Notes under the pieces: model-generated | Seen by the model: only the letters and a program-made list of their open reading frames with translations | Told to the model about the DNA's origin: nothing | The model's database searches: none | Shown: positions 1-8,814 of the stretch, piece by piece | Position numbering within the stretch: position 1 is the stretch's first letter | Layout: every line of letters starts with the position of its first letter | From: Comamonadaceae bacterium | Lineage (GTDB): Bacteria; Pseudomonadota; Gammaproteobacteria; Burkholderiales; Burkholderiaceae_C | DNA: 64,000 nucleotides | Assembly: GCA_027488255.1 (NCBI GenBank) | Contig: JAIYBZ010000037.1 | Span: 304,469-368,468 of the forward strand | Direction: 5' to 3' | Program-made: the position numbers and the translations under genes

Positions 1-477
1 AAGAGCGTGATCATCGTGCCGGGCTACGGCATGGCGGTGGCTCAAGCCCAACACACGGTGAACGACATCACCAAGACCTTGCGCGATCGCGGTGTGAATG
101 TGCGCTTTGGCATTCACCCAGTGGCCGGCCGCATGCCGGGCCACATGAACGTGTTGTTGGCTGAGGCCAAAGTGCCCTACGACATCGTTTTGGAGATGGA
201 CGAAATCAACGACGATTTTCCAGACACCGATGTGGTCATGGTCATTGGCGCCAACGACATCGTCAACCCGGCCGCACAAGAAGACCCGACCAGCCCGATT
301 GCCGGCATGCCGGTGCTCGAAGTTTGGAAAGGCCGTACCAGCATCGTGATGAAACGCTCCATGGCCAGTGGCTACGCCGGGGTGGACAACCCGCTGTTTT
401 ACAAAGACAACAACCGCATGCTTTTTGGCGATGCCAAGAAGATGTTGGACGAGGTCCTGGCGGCTTTGAAAGCCTGA
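1..477 (+). CDS. pntB: NAD(P) transhydrogenase beta subunit, C-terminal part
   Basis: This is the 3' end of a gene that starts before the window; the reading frame is open from base 1. It encodes about 158 residues of domain III of PntB, the part of the membrane proton-translocating transhydrogenase that binds NADP(H). The motif [10 protein letters not shown] near the left edge is the family's nucleotide-binding signature, and [14 protein letters not shown] and [17 protein letters not shown] further on are also typical. The membrane segments of PntB and the pntA subunit would lie to the left, outside the window. A strong terminator follows. I am sure of the family; only the missing upstream part limits the entry. 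Confidence 0.95.
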   Translation, partial: KSVIIVPGYGMAVAQAQHTVNDITKTLRDRGVNVRFGIHPVAGRMPGHMNVLLAEAKVPYDIVLEMDEINDDFPDTDVVMVIGANDIVNPAAQEDPTSPIAGMPVLEVWKGRTSIVMKRSMASGYAGVDNPLFYKDNNRMLFGDAKKMLDEVLAALKA

Positions 478-510
478 GCGCACAGCAGGCTCTTTTGGGG
501 GCCAAATCGA

Positions 511-542
511 AAGCGGAAGAATGATTTCTTCCGCTTTTTTTT
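511..542 (+). terminator. Rho-independent terminator after pntB
   Basis: An 11-bp perfect stem (AAGCGGAAGAA / TTCTTCCGCTT) with a 4-nt loop is followed by a run of T. It lies 33 bases after the pntB stop codon and separates it from fadD. Confidence 0.9.
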
Positions 543-615
543 GGCGTAAACCCTGAGTCAAGCCTGTCAGTTTTCTGTCAGATCTGCGGTAGACTGAACC
601 GCAGGAGAACCCGAC

Positions 616-2298
616 ATGAACTTGAATCCCGTTTGGCTAAAAAGTTACCCCGAAGGTGTCCCCGCAGACATCGATGTTCGGCAATACAACTCGTTGGTTG
701 GCTTGCTTGATGAGAGCTTTGCCAAGTATGCGAACCGCACCGCCTACAGTTTTTTGGGCAAAGACATCAGTTATGCCCAGACAGACCGAGAAAGCCTGGC
801 CATGGCCGGTTACTTTCAATCCTTGGGCCTCAACAAGGGTGACCGCATTGCCATCATGATGCCCAACGTGCCGCAATACCCGGTGGTGGTGGCGGCCATC
901 TTGCGTGCGGGTTATGTGGTGGTCAATGTCAACCCGCTCTACACCGCGCGCGAACTCGAGCACCAACTCAAAGACTCTGGCGCCAAAGCCATTGTGATCA
1001 TCGAAAACTTTGCGGCCACACTCGAGAAATGCATCGCCCAAACGCCAGTTCAGCACGTGGTGTTGGCCTCGATGGGCGACCGACTGGGCTTGCTCAAGGG
1101 CAGCTTGGTGAACTATGTGGTGCGCAACGTCAAGAAGATGGTGCCGCCCTTCAATTTGCCGCAAGCCGTGCGATTCAACGATGCCTTGTCTAAAGGGCAA
1201 CAACTGCCCTTCCAAAAGCCCGACTTGCAGGCGGACGACATTGCCGTCTTGCAGTACACCGGGGGCACCACCGGGGTGTCTAAGGGCGCGGTCTTGTTGC
1301 ACCGCAACTTGATTGCCAACGTTTTGCAATCTGAGGCTTGGAACTCGCCCGTGATGAAGCGCATTCCGGCGGGGGAACAACCCACCTCGGTGTGCGCTTT
1401 GCCGCTGTACCACATCTTCGCTTTCACGGTGAACATGATGTTGTCCATGCGTTACGGTGGCAAAACCATCTTGATTCCCAATCCGCGTGATTTGCCTGCC
1501 GTGCTCAAAGAGCTGGCCAAGCACACCTTCCACAGTTTTCCGGCGGTGAACACTTTGTTCAACGGGCTGGCCAATCACCCGGACTTCAACACCGTCAACT
1601 GGTCCAACCTCAAGGTGTCCTTGGGCGGCGGTATGGCCGTCACACCCAATGTGGCCAAACTTTGGCTCGAGAAAACCGGTTGCCCCATTTGTGAAGGTTA
1701 CGGACTGTCTGAAACCAGTCCTTCGGCCAGTTGCAATCCCACCACCAGCACCGAATTTACGGGCACCATTGGCGTGCCTATCCCAGGCACTTGGATGAAG
1801 CTGTTGGACGACGATGGCCATGAAGTGACCACCCCAGGACAGCCGGGTGAAATTGCCATCAAAGGCCCTCAAGTGATGGCCGGTTATTGGCAACGCCCCG
1901 ATGAAACCGCCAAGGTCATGACCGCAGACGGCTACTTCAAGTCGGGTGATGTGGGCATCATCGATGAGCGCGGCTTCTTCAAGATCGTGGACCGCAAGAA
2001 AGACATGATTTTGGTCAGTGGCTTCAACGTCTATCCCAACGAGGTCGAAGAAGTCGCCTCGGCATGTCCCGGCGTGATGGAGTGCGCTGCCATCGGCATT
2101 CCCGATGAAAAAACGGGTGAGGCGGTGAAACTGGTGGTGGTCAAAAAAGACCCTGCACTCACCGAAGAACAGATCTTGGCCTATTGCCGCGACAACATGA
2201 CGGGTTACAAGCAACCTCGTGTGATTGAGTTTCGCGCTGAATTGCCCAAGACCCCAGTGGGCAAAATTTTGCGCCGTGAGTTGCGCAACAAAACCTGA
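616..2298 (+). CDS. fadD: Long-chain fatty acid--CoA ligase FadD
   Basis: This 560-residue AMP-forming acyl-CoA synthetase activates free long-chain fatty acids to acyl-CoA for beta-oxidation, at the inner face of the membrane. The ATP/AMP motif YTGGTTGVSKGA is near residue 213. GYGLSETSPS follows near 364, VDRKKDMILVSGFNVYPNEV near 460, and the C-terminal catalytic lysine region PKTPVGKILRREL at the end. Length matches E. coli FadD (about 561). The ATG is preceded by AGGAGA at a good distance. The gene is monocistronic, with a terminator before it and one after it. Two more CoA-ligase-type genes occur near 40.8-49.2 kb but are clearly different in sequence. Confidence 0.93.
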   Translation: MNLNPVWLKSYPEGVPADIDVRQYNSLVGLLDESFAKYANRTAYSFLGKDISYAQTDRESLAMAGYFQSLGLNKGDRIAIMMPNVPQYPVVVAAILRAGYVVVNVNPLYTARELEHQLKDSGAKAIVIIENFAATLEKCIAQTPVQHVVLASMGDRLGLLKGSLVNYVVRNVKKMVPPFNLPQAVRFNDALSKGQQLPFQKPDLQADDIAVLQYTGGTTGVSKGAVLLHRNLIANVLQSEAWNSPVMKRIPAGEQPTSVCALPLYHIFAFTVNMMLSMRYGGKTILIPNPRDLPAVLKELAKHTFHSFPAVNTLFNGLANHPDFNTVNWSNLKVSLGGGMAVTPNVAKLWLEKTGCPICEGYGLSETSPSASCNPTTSTEFTGTIGVPIPGTWMKLLDDDGHEVTTPGQPGEIAIKGPQVMAGYWQRPDETAKVMTADGYFKSGDVGIIDERGFFKIVDRKKDMILVSGFNVYPNEVEEVASACPGVMECAAIGIPDEKTGEAVKLVVVKKDPALTEEQILAYCRDNMTGYKQPRVIEFRAELPKTPVGKILRRELRNKT

Positions 2299-2340
2299 GA
2301 TCGGGGAGGTCGTCAGCGGCCTCTTGACCGATACACTTCA

Positions 2341-2366
2341 AAGCGGCCCGAGTGGCCGCTTTTTTC
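2341..2366 (+). terminator. Rho-independent terminator after fadD
   Basis: An 8-bp stem AAGCGGCC / GGCCGCTT with a 5-nt loop is followed by a T tract, 42 bases after the fadD stop. Confidence 0.88.
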
Positions 2367-2404
2367 ATTTGTAAATTGTTCATTTCGCGACAAAGGGGAC
2401 CCGC

Positions 2405-3172
2405 ATGGCGGTGATCGGCATCATGAGTGCCATGCACGAAGAGTTGGCGGCGGTGTTGGCACACATGCCCGATGAGCAACGGGTTTCAGTGGCCGGACGA
2501 GATTTTTTTGTCGGCCATTGGCACGGTCATGCGCTGGTGGCCGTGTTGTCGCGCATCGGCAAAGTGGCGGCGGCCACCACGGCCACGGTCTTGCTTGAGC
2601 GCTTTGGTGTCGACCAGTTGGTGTTCACTGGCGTGGCTGGCGGTTTGGGGGCCGATGTGCGGGTGGGCGATGTGGTGGTGGCTACAAAGTGTGTGCAGCA
2701 TGACATGGATGCATCGCCCTTGTTTGCGCCGCATGAAGTGCCGCTGTATGGCCGTGCTTTCTTTGATACAGATTTGCCGTTGTCGGTCCAGTTGGCGCAG
2801 GCCAGTGAAGCGGTGTTGCAACACGCTGAACAGCATCTGGGCCAAGCGGCCATGGCCGAGTTTGCTTTGAAGGCACCGCAAGTGCACCAGGGTTTGGTGC
2901 TCAGTGGAGATCGATTTGTTTCCACCAGCGCAGAAAGCCAAGCATTGCGCCAGCGCTTTCCTGCCGCCATGGCGGTGGAGATGGAGGGCGCGGCGGTGGC
3001 CCAGGTGTGCTTTGATTTCGGCGTGCCCTTTGCCGCATTGCGGACCATTTCAGACCGGGCCGATGACACGGCCCATGCCGATTTCAACCAATTCATCGGT
3101 GCCGTGGCCAGCCGTTACAGCTTGGCCATCTTGTCCGGTTGGCTGGGTCAGACGCGCCCAGTGAAGGCCTGA
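2405..3172 (+). CDS. mtnN: 5'-methylthioadenosine/S-adenosylhomocysteine nucleosidase
   Basis: A 255-residue PNP/UDP-phosphorylase-fold nucleosidase. It cleaves the adenine from MTA and SAH, by-products of polyamine synthesis and methylation, in the cytoplasm. The start MAVIGIMSAMHEEL has the family's catalytic glutamates (EE). FTGVAGGLGADVRVGDVV is the glycine-rich segment, VEMEGAAVAQVC is the substrate-binding MEGAA motif, and RTISDRAD holds the catalytic aspartate. It is slightly longer than the E. coli enzyme (232), with the extra length in the middle. The stop codon abuts the stop of corA on the other strand with no gap. Assignment is firm. Confidence 0.9.
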   Translation: MAVIGIMSAMHEELAAVLAHMPDEQRVSVAGRDFFVGHWHGHALVAVLSRIGKVAAATTATVLLERFGVDQLVFTGVAGGLGADVRVGDVVVATKCVQHDMDASPLFAPHEVPLYGRAFFDTDLPLSVQLAQASEAVLQHAEQHLGQAAMAEFALKAPQVHQGLVLSGDRFVSTSAESQALRQRFPAAMAVEMEGAAVAQVCFDFGVPFAALRTISDRADDTAHADFNQFIGAVASRYSLAILSGWLGQTRPVKA

Positions 3173-4159
3173 TTATTTGAGCCAACCGCGACGACGGAAG
3201 TACCACATGGGCACCACCGCACTGGCCACCATCAAAGCCAGCGCAAAGGGGTAGCCCCATTTTTGCGACAGTTCGGGCATGTACTGGAAGTTCATGCCGT
3301 ACAAACTGGCGATGAGTGTGGGGGGCAACAGCGCCACGCTGGCCACCGAAAAAATCTTGATGATTTTGTTCTGGTTGATGTTGATGAAACCGACCGTGGC
3401 ATCCATCAAAAAGTTGATCTTGTCGAACAAAAAAGCGGTGTGCGAATCGAGCGAATCGATGTCGCGCAAAATTTGCCGTGCCTCTTCAAATTGTTCGGCA
3501 TTGAGCATTTTCGAACGCATCATGAAGCTCACCGCGCGGCGCGTGTCCATGACGTTGCGGCGGATGCGTCCATTCAAATCTTCTTGCCGCGCGATGGCCC
3601 CCAGCACTTCGCTGGCCATGGCGTCGGTCACATCACCCGACAGCACTTTTTTGCCCGCGGTTTCCAGCTTGTCGTAGATGTTTTCCAGTGTGTCCGCGGA
3701 ATACTCGGCATCGGCATCAAACAACTTGAGCAGCACTTCTTTGGCGTCTTCGATCAAGCCGGGCGCGCGGCGCGCACGCATGCGCAGCAAGCGAAACACC
3801 GGCACGTCTTCGTCGTGAATCGAAAACAGCACGCCTTGGCTTTTCAGCTCGACATTGTGTTGGTTCAAGATGAACGCGCAGCGCACGGTGCGGGGTTCGT
3901 CTTCATCGGCAATCAAGAAGTCTGAGCGAATGTGCAATTCGCCATTGTCTTCCGCATAAAAACGCGCCGACTCTTCGATGTCCTCGTCCATCGCGTCTTC
4001 CGGAATGGACAGGCCGTAGTACTGTTTGATCCAGCGCTTTTCCTCCAGCGTCGGCGATTCCAAGTCGACCCAGATAGGCTGAAAACGGGAGAGTTCTTCC
4101 AACGATTCGATCTCTTCTTGAAAGAGGCGGCCGTTGGCGAGTGTGAAGATGTTGAGCAT
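3173..4159 (-). CDS. corA: CorA-family magnesium/cobalt transporter
   Basis: A 328-residue CorA channel protein for Mg2+ (and Co2+/Ni2+) uptake at the inner membrane. The long N-terminal cytoplasmic domain is rich in acidic and helical segments. Two C-terminal transmembrane helices follow, and the first ends in the signature YGMNF near residue 290. The basic tail RRRGWLK is typical. It converges with mtnN (adjacent stop codons). Its promoter must lie in the 222-base gap shared with the divergent MFS gene. No Mg2+ riboswitch is evident upstream. Confidence 0.92.
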   Translation of the reverse strand: MLNIFTLANGRLFQEEIESLEELSRFQPIWVDLESPTLEEKRWIKQYYGLSIPEDAMDEDIEESARFYAEDNGELHIRSDFLIADEDEPRTVRCAFILNQHNVELKSQGVLFSIHDEDVPVFRLLRMRARRAPGLIEDAKEVLLKLFDADAEYSADTLENIYDKLETAGKKVLSGDVTDAMASEVLGAIARQEDLNGRIRRNVMDTRRAVSFMMRSKMLNAEQFEEARQILRDIDSLDSHTAFLFDKINFLMDATVGFININQNKIIKIFSVASVALLPPTLIASLYGMNFQYMPELSQKWGYPFALALMVASAVVPMWYFRRRGWLK

Positions 4160-4218
4160 GGCGAATCCGAAAAATGGCCAGTTGCCAATGGTTCAAAGGG
4201 GCGGCGAAGGGGTTTAGC

Positions 4219-4261
4219 AGCTTTCGAACGATGGGCGGGGTGCTCAGTGCGTTCGAAAGCT
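4219..4261. repeat. 12-bp perfect inverted repeat in the corA/MFS divergent gap
   Basis: AGCTTTCGAACG (4219-4230) and its exact reverse complement (4250-4261) are separated by 19 bases. The pair lies 60 bases upstream of corA and about 120 bases upstream of the MFS start, between two divergent promoters. It could be a two-site operator or an RNA hairpin; no T run follows, so it is not an obvious terminator. Confidence 0.6.
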
Positions 4262-4381
4262 ACCGACTCGGGGTAGCTTCCACGGCAGTGTGTCTCCAAT
4301 GTGAATCGGCGGATTATCGCACTGGATGCGGCATGGCGAACCTGTGGAGTGTTAGATTCAGTCAACTTCAAAGCAATCTTC

Positions 4382-5611
4382 ATGACCCCTCACTTGTCTC
4401 CTCGGCGCGAGCGCTGGCTTTTGTTCACGCTGGCCGGGATCCAGTTCACGCACATCCTGGATTTCATGATCATGATGCCGCTGGGGCCCCAGTTCACGGC
4501 CTTGTTTGGCATCAGCAATGCGCAGTTTGGTTTGCTGGTCTCGGCTTACACCTTGTCGGCCGGCTTTTCTGGCTTGTTGGCCTCCACCTACATTGACCGC
4601 TTCAGCCGAAAGCAATTGCTGCTCACCATGTACACCCTCTTTGGCCTGGCTACTTTGGCTTGTGGCTTGGCCCCTGATTACCTGTGGCTCATGGTGGCCC
4701 GAGTGGCGGCAGGTTTGTTTGGCGGGGTGTTGTCGGCTTTGTCGCAAACCATCGTGGCCGATGTGGTGCCTTTTGAGCGCCGCGGACGCGCCATGAGCGT
4801 GGTCATGACCTCTTTTTCTGTGTCCACGGTCGCAGGTGTTCCCTTGGGCCTGTTTCTGGCGGCCCACTTGAGCTGGCACGCGCCATTTTTTGGAATTGCC
4901 TTGCTGGTCGGTCTGCTGGCCTTGGGCGCCTGGCAAACCTTGCCGCGCTTAGATGCCCATCTGCACCATCCAGAGCGGGTCAGTGTCTGGCGCGGTATTG
5001 GGCAAGTCTTGGCCGAAGCCAATCATTTGAAAGCGTTTGGGGTCTCGGGCCTGATGATGTTCGCGGGGTTCACGGTCATCCCCTACATCACCATTTACCT
5101 GCAGTCCAATGCCGGCATGCAAACGGCCGAGGTGCCGTGGATTTATTTGTGCGGGGGCGTGGCCACCTTGCTGACGGCGCGCTATTTTGGTCGTTTGACG
5201 GACCGCGTGGGCAAAGTGCGTGTGTTCCAGCGATTGGCGGTGGCGGTGGCGGTGCCGCTGGTGGCCACCACCTTGTCAGAAGGTTTGCCGCTGTGGGGTA
5301 TGTTGGCCATTTCGACCTTGCTCTTCACGGTGATGAGCGGCCGCATGATTCCGGGCATGGCCATGATTTCTTCGGCCGCAGAGCCTCGACTGCGCGGGAC
5401 CTTCATGACCCTCAACTCGGCGGTGCAATCGGGCTCTATGGGCTTGGCCGCCTTGGTGGCCGGATTGATCATTGGGCGCGATGCACAAGGGCATCTCACC
5501 CATTATTGGGTCGCGGGCTTGTTGGGTGTGTCGGCCAGTTTGCTGAGCGCCTGGTTGGCAGGGCGCTTGCGTTTGCATGGTGCCCCGGGAGTTCCGGGGG
5601 CCTCTTCTTGA
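4382..5611 (+). CDS. MFS transporter, DHA1-type (drug/proton antiporter-like)
   Basis: A 409-residue major facilitator with about 12 hydrophobic segments. The loop after helix 2 reads STYIDRFSRKQLL, matching the family motif A region. FERRGRAMSVVMTSFSVSTVAGVPLG (helix 4-5 region) and GRLTDRVGKVRVFQ (second-half motif A) support an exporter of the 12-helix DHA1 group. I chose the ATG before TPHLSPRRERW, because family members start just before the first helix; a GTG 81 bases upstream is possible but has no ribosome site either. The substrate is unknown. In many Burkholderiales the gene before hpf is rpoN, so this transporter may be an insertion at that position. Confidence 0.85.
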   Translation: MTPHLSPRRERWLLFTLAGIQFTHILDFMIMMPLGPQFTALFGISNAQFGLLVSAYTLSAGFSGLLASTYIDRFSRKQLLLTMYTLFGLATLACGLAPDYLWLMVARVAAGLFGGVLSALSQTIVADVVPFERRGRAMSVVMTSFSVSTVAGVPLGLFLAAHLSWHAPFFGIALLVGLLALGAWQTLPRLDAHLHHPERVSVWRGIGQVLAEANHLKAFGVSGLMMFAGFTVIPYITIYLQSNAGMQTAEVPWIYLCGGVATLLTARYFGRLTDRVGKVRVFQRLAVAVAVPLVATTLSEGLPLWGMLAISTLLFTVMSGRMIPGMAMISSAAEPRLRGTFMTLNSAVQSGSMGLAALVAGLIIGRDAQGHLTHYWVAGLLGVSASLLSAWLAGRLRLHGAPGVPGASS

Positions 5612-5740
5612 GCTGAAGAAGTCTGGCTTCAAGTCGGACGATAGCACTGAAAAGCGCCTCTGTGGGCAATTGTTGAGCGTTTTTGGGGTGTACCTTGCGT
5701 CACCTTGCTTTTCAATACTGGCGCGCGCATAGTGGGGTTG

Positions 5741-5784
5741 AACCACCCGAACCGGTGGTTTAGCAGCCCCGCCTCGGCGGGGCT
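5741..5784 (+). other. Two tandem hairpins in the hpf leader
   Basis: The first is AACCACC / GGTGGTT with a 6-nt loop (5741-5760). The second is AGCCCCGCC / GGCGGGGCT (5765-5784) with almost no loop. Both sit 32-75 bases before the hpf start codon. No long T tract follows, so they may be leader structures of hpf or a weak terminator of the MFS gene. Confidence 0.55.
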
Positions 5785-5815
5785 TCATCACCCTAGATCC
5801 ATGGAGGCGACGACT

Positions 5816-6145
5816 ATGAATTTAACCATCAGCGGGCACCATCTTGAAGTGACCCCGGCTTTGCGCCAGTACGTCACGGGGAAACTTGATCGCATTACCC
5901 GACATTTCGACCAAGTGGTGGATGTCAAAGTGCTGCTGACTGTCGAGAAACAGAAAGAAAAGGAAAAACGCCAACGTGCTGAATGCAATATCCACGTCAA
6001 GGGCAACGATCTGTTTGCAGAGAGCGCCCATGAAGATTTGTACGCTGCGGTGGATGATTTGGTAGACAAACTGGACCGCCAAGTGGTGAAGCACAAAGAC
6101 CGCATCACCGACCACCACCACAGTGCGCCCAAGCGCATGATGTGA
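5816..6145 (+). CDS. hpf: Ribosome hibernation promoting factor
   Basis: A 109-residue HPF/YfiA-family protein that binds the 30S subunit and promotes 100S ribosome dimers in stationary phase. [20 protein letters not shown] is the classic N-terminus, followed by the lysine-rich helix around [17 protein letters not shown] and the conserved [23 protein letters not shown]. This is the short form without the C-terminal dimerisation domain. The ATG is preceded by GGAGG at 8 bases; in-frame upstream codons are not needed. It precedes ptsN and hprK, the usual nitrogen-PTS neighbourhood, but a terminator separates it from ptsN. Confidence 0.93.
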   Translation: MNLTISGHHLEVTPALRQYVTGKLDRITRHFDQVVDVKVLLTVEKQKEKEKRQRAECNIHVKGNDLFAESAHEDLYAAVDDLVDKLDRQVVKHKDRITDHHHSAPKRMM

Positions 6146-6170
6146 TGACTTCATCATTAAGGGGAAACTA

Positions 6171-6197
6171 GGGCCGTCATCAGCGGCCCTTTTTTTC
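6171..6197 (+). terminator. Rho-independent terminator after hpf
   Basis: Stem GGGCCG / CGGCCC with a 7-nt loop and a T7 run, 26 bases after the hpf stop. ptsN, which follows, must have its own promoter or depend on readthrough. Confidence 0.85.
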
Positions 6198-6257
6198 GCC
6201 GAATCACAACAACATCCGGTGGCGCGTGGCCGGGAGGTGCATAATCCGGCCTCGACC

Positions 6258-6725
6258 ATGAATCGTCTTTCATCCATATTGCCTGTTGCCCAAGTTCTTG
6301 TGGGGGTGGAAGCCACCAGCAAGAAACGCGCATTCGAAGAAGCCGGACTTCTCTTTGAGAACCTGCACGGCCTTTCTCGTGCGCTGGTCACCGACAGCCT
6401 TTTTGCGCGCGAGCGCCTGGGCTCGACGGGCTTGGGTCATGGCGTGGCCATTCCGCATGGCCGCATCAAGGGCCTCAAGGCGCCCATGGCTGCGGTGTTT
6501 CAATTGGCCCAGCCGATTGGCTTTGATGCCCCCGACGAGCAGCCGGTCAGCCTGCTGATCTTCTTGTTGGTGCCTGAGGCGGCTACCCAAAAGCACCTCG
6601 AAATCTTGTCGGAAATCGCCGAATTGCTGAGTGACACCGCCTTGCGTGAAAACATCAAAAACAGCACGGTCCAAACCCATTTGCACCAACTGATTGCCCA
6701 ATGGCAATCGGCCCAGACCGCTTGA
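6258..6725 (+). CDS. ptsN: PTS IIA-like nitrogen regulatory protein
   Basis: A 155-residue EIIA-Ntr protein, the terminal phosphoacceptor of the nitrogen phosphotransfer chain (PtsP-NPr-PtsN). It regulates potassium and carbon/nitrogen functions rather than moving sugar. The phosphorylated histidine is His67 in GLGHGVAIPHGRIKGL. The fold continues with PVSLLIFLLVPEAATQKHLEILSEIA. The start is the ATG at MNRLSSILP; an upstream in-frame GTG would add 13 unlikely residues. hprK follows 24 bases later, as usual in beta-proteobacteria. Confidence 0.92.
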   Translation: MNRLSSILPVAQVLVGVEATSKKRAFEEAGLLFENLHGLSRALVTDSLFARERLGSTGLGHGVAIPHGRIKGLKAPMAAVFQLAQPIGFDAPDEQPVSLLIFLLVPEAATQKHLEILSEIAELLSDTALRENIKNSTVQTHLHQLIAQWQSAQTA

Positions 6726-6749
6726 CCTTGTTCTGGCCGGAACCCTGCG

Positions 6750-7691
6750 ATGAAACCCACCGTCATCAGCGCCGATGTTCTGTTTGAAGACCACCGCAGT
6801 AAGCTGAAATGGCAATGGGTCGCCGGTTTGGGGGCCTCGGAACGCCGCTTTGACGAAGTGGCTGTGCGCGAGGCCCGTTCTGGCGCTGACTTGGTTGGGT
6901 ATTTGAACTACATCCACCCTTACCGGGTTCAGATTTTGGGGCCACGCGAAGTGGCTTACCTCACCAACTCAACGGCCGATGACTGCGCACGTCGCATCGC
7001 GCGCATCGTCACCCTGGAACCGCCGGTGTTGGTGTTGGCCGATGGGCAGGTGGCCCCTGAAGCGCTGTTGTCCATGTGTGAGCGCGCACAAATCCCCATG
7101 TTTTCGACCGACCAATCGTCGGCATTTGTGATTGATGTGCTGCGTGCCTATTTGTCCAAGCACTTCGCCGATCGCACCACCATGCACGGTGTATTCATGG
7201 ACATTTTGGGCATGGGCGTGTTGATCACCGGCGAATCGGGGCTGGGTAAAAGTGAGTTGGGCTTGGAGCTGATCTCTCGGGGCAATGGCCTGGTGGCGGA
7301 CGATGCGGTCGATTTGTACCGCATCAACCAAACCACCATTGAGGCCCGCTGCCCAGATTTGCTGCAAAACTTGCTCGAAGTGCGCGGCATTGGTTTGTTG
7401 GACATTCGGGCCATTTTTGGTGAAACTGCGGTCCGCCGAAAAATGCGTTTGAAGCTCATTGTTCACTTGGTACGCAAGGAAACGTTGGAGCGAGATTACG
7501 AACGCTTGCCCTCAGAGCCTTTGGTGCAAGATGTGCTGGGCATCCCGGTGCGCAAAGTGGCGCTGCAAGTGGTGGCCGGGCGAAACATCGCGGTCTTGGT
7601 CGAAGCGGCTGTGCGCAATTCGATTTTGCAGATGCGCGGAATTGACACTTACCAAGAATTCATCGACCGACAGCGTCGGGCCATGAGCTAG
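6750..7691 (+). CDS. hprK: HPr kinase/phosphorylase
   Basis: A 313-residue bifunctional enzyme that phosphorylates and dephosphorylates Ser46 of HPr. The N-terminal half is the DRTGG-like regulatory domain. The C-terminal half carries the Walker A loop [14 protein letters not shown] (about residues 160-173), DDAVDLYRI, and the HprK signature [15 protein letters not shown]. The gene pairs with ptsN. HPr and enzyme I are not in the window. It converges with fur, and the two stop codons are only 12 bases apart. Confidence 0.94.
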   Translation: MKPTVISADVLFEDHRSKLKWQWVAGLGASERRFDEVAVREARSGADLVGYLNYIHPYRVQILGPREVAYLTNSTADDCARRIARIVTLEPPVLVLADGQVAPEALLSMCERAQIPMFSTDQSSAFVIDVLRAYLSKHFADRTTMHGVFMDILGMGVLITGESGLGKSELGLELISRGNGLVADDAVDLYRINQTTIEARCPDLLQNLLEVRGIGLLDIRAIFGETAVRRKMRLKLIVHLVRKETLERDYERLPSEPLVQDVLGIPVRKVALQVVAGRNIAVLVEAAVRNSILQMRGIDTYQEFIDRQRRAMS

Positions 7692-7703
7692 CCTCTGCCG
7701 GGT

Positions 7704-8132
7704 TCAGCCCTGGCGATGCGGGCAGGGTTTTTGTATGCAATGGGCGTACAAACTCAGGGCGTGGTCGGCGATCACAAAACCCTTGGATTCGGCCACCGCT
7801 TGTTGTCGTGACTCGATTTCCGGGTCATAAAACTCTTCAACTCTGCCGCAATCGAGGCACACCATGTGGTCGTGGTGCTGGCCTTCATTGAGTTCATAAA
7901 CGGCCTTGCCACTTTCAAAGTGGTTACGGCTCAAGATGCCGGCCTGCTCAAACTGCGTCAGGACGCGGTAGACGGTGGCCAAACCAATGTCCGAGTTTTC
8001 CAACAGCAAATGGCGAAACACGTCTTCGGCGGTCATGTGGCGCTGCACACCGCTTTGAAAAACATCTAAGATTTTCAGCCGGGGCAAGGTGGCTTTAAGA
8101 CCGTTGTTTTTCAGTTCGTCAATTTGGGTCAT
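7704..8132 (-). CDS. fur: Ferric uptake regulator Fur
   Basis: A 142-residue Fe2+-dependent repressor. The N-terminal winged helix includes [17 protein letters not shown], the DNA-reading helix region. The metal sites are visible as [14 protein letters not shown] and the C-terminal CIQKPCPH. The gene is divergent from bamE, an arrangement conserved in beta-proteobacteria. The stop is close to that of hprK on the other strand. No classical 19-bp Fur box is obvious in the 85-base gap with bamE. Confidence 0.95.
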   Translation of the reverse strand: MTQIDELKNNGLKATLPRLKILDVFQSGVQRHMTAEDVFRHLLLENSDIGLATVYRVLTQFEQAGILSRNHFESGKAVYELNEGQHHDHMVCLDCGRVEEFYDPEIESRQQAVAESKGFVIADHALSLYAHCIQKPCPHRQG

Positions 8133-8182
8133 GGGAAAGGCCGTCGGGGTTTGCAGAACCGGGTGGAATGAAAAGCTGCCGC

Positions 8183-8188
8183 TACAAT
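8183..8188 (+). promoter_or_regulatory. Putative -10 element of bamE
   Basis: TACAAT lies 30 bases before the bamE start codon in the divergent fur/bamE gap. No convincing -35 hexamer is seen at the right distance, so this is only a candidate. Confidence 0.35.
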
Positions 8189-8217
8189 GACCCGATCATA
8201 TCGGCCCGCCCAAAAAC

Positions 8218-8757
8218 ATGACAGCTTTCCTGACTTCTTCCCTGACAGGCCGTCGCCTGGCCATGCTCATCGTGTGCGCCAGTTTGGCGGGTTGTGGCGG
8301 GATGTCCAAGTTCAACAACGACACTTTTAAGCCCTATGTGCCGGAAGTCGTGCAAGGCAACTTTGTCTCAAAAGAACAGCGCCAAGCCCTGAGCCCGGGC
8401 ATGTCCCGCGCGCAGGTTCGCGATATCTTGGGGACCCCTTTGGTCACCAGCTTGTTCCATGCGGACCGTTGGGACTATGCGTTCAGCATTCGCCGGCAAG
8501 GGGTGCCGCAACAAAATTTCCAGCTGACTTTGTTTTTCAAAGGGGACGTTTTGCAATCGGTGGAGGGCGGTGATCTGCCCAGCGAGTCCGAGTTTGTCGG
8601 GCGCTTGGAAGTTCAGCGAAAAGGCGTTCGTGTGCCCAATCTTCAGGCCTCTGAAGAAGAGCTGAAAAAGTTCCCAAGCCAGTCTGGCGCGCCCATTGAA
8701 GAACGCAAAGCCCCATTGCCTGCCAGCTATCCCCCATTGGAACCCGCGCCCCGCTAA
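8218..8757 (+). CDS. bamE: Outer membrane protein assembly factor BamE (SmpA/OmlA lipoprotein)
   Basis: A 179-residue lipoprotein of the BAM complex, which folds beta-barrel proteins into the outer membrane. The lipobox LAGC puts the lipidated cysteine at residue 26. The SmpA/OmlA fold covers QGNFVSKEQRQALSPGMSRAQVRDILGTPL and the strands through LTLFFKGDVLQSVEGGDLPSE. The C-terminus continues about 50 residues past the domain as a charged, then proline-rich tail. E. coli BamE is 113 residues; long tails are common in Burkholderiales. It is followed by dapB after 57 bases. Confidence 0.9.
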   Translation: MTAFLTSSLTGRRLAMLIVCASLAGCGGMSKFNNDTFKPYVPEVVQGNFVSKEQRQALSPGMSRAQVRDILGTPLVTSLFHADRWDYAFSIRRQGVPQQNFQLTLFFKGDVLQSVEGGDLPSESEFVGRLEVQRKGVRVPNLQASEEELKKFPSQSGAPIEERKAPLPASYPPLEPAPR

Positions 8758-8814
8758 GGGGTGATTTTTGCACCGCGTGCTGAACGGTGTGCGTCTATCC
8801 CATTTGAAAATCAC

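Noticed and set aside
7704..7730. Strong terminator for hprK inside the end of fur
   Set aside because: CCCTG/CAGGG with a following T run is only a 5-bp stem and lies in coding sequence; too weak to list.
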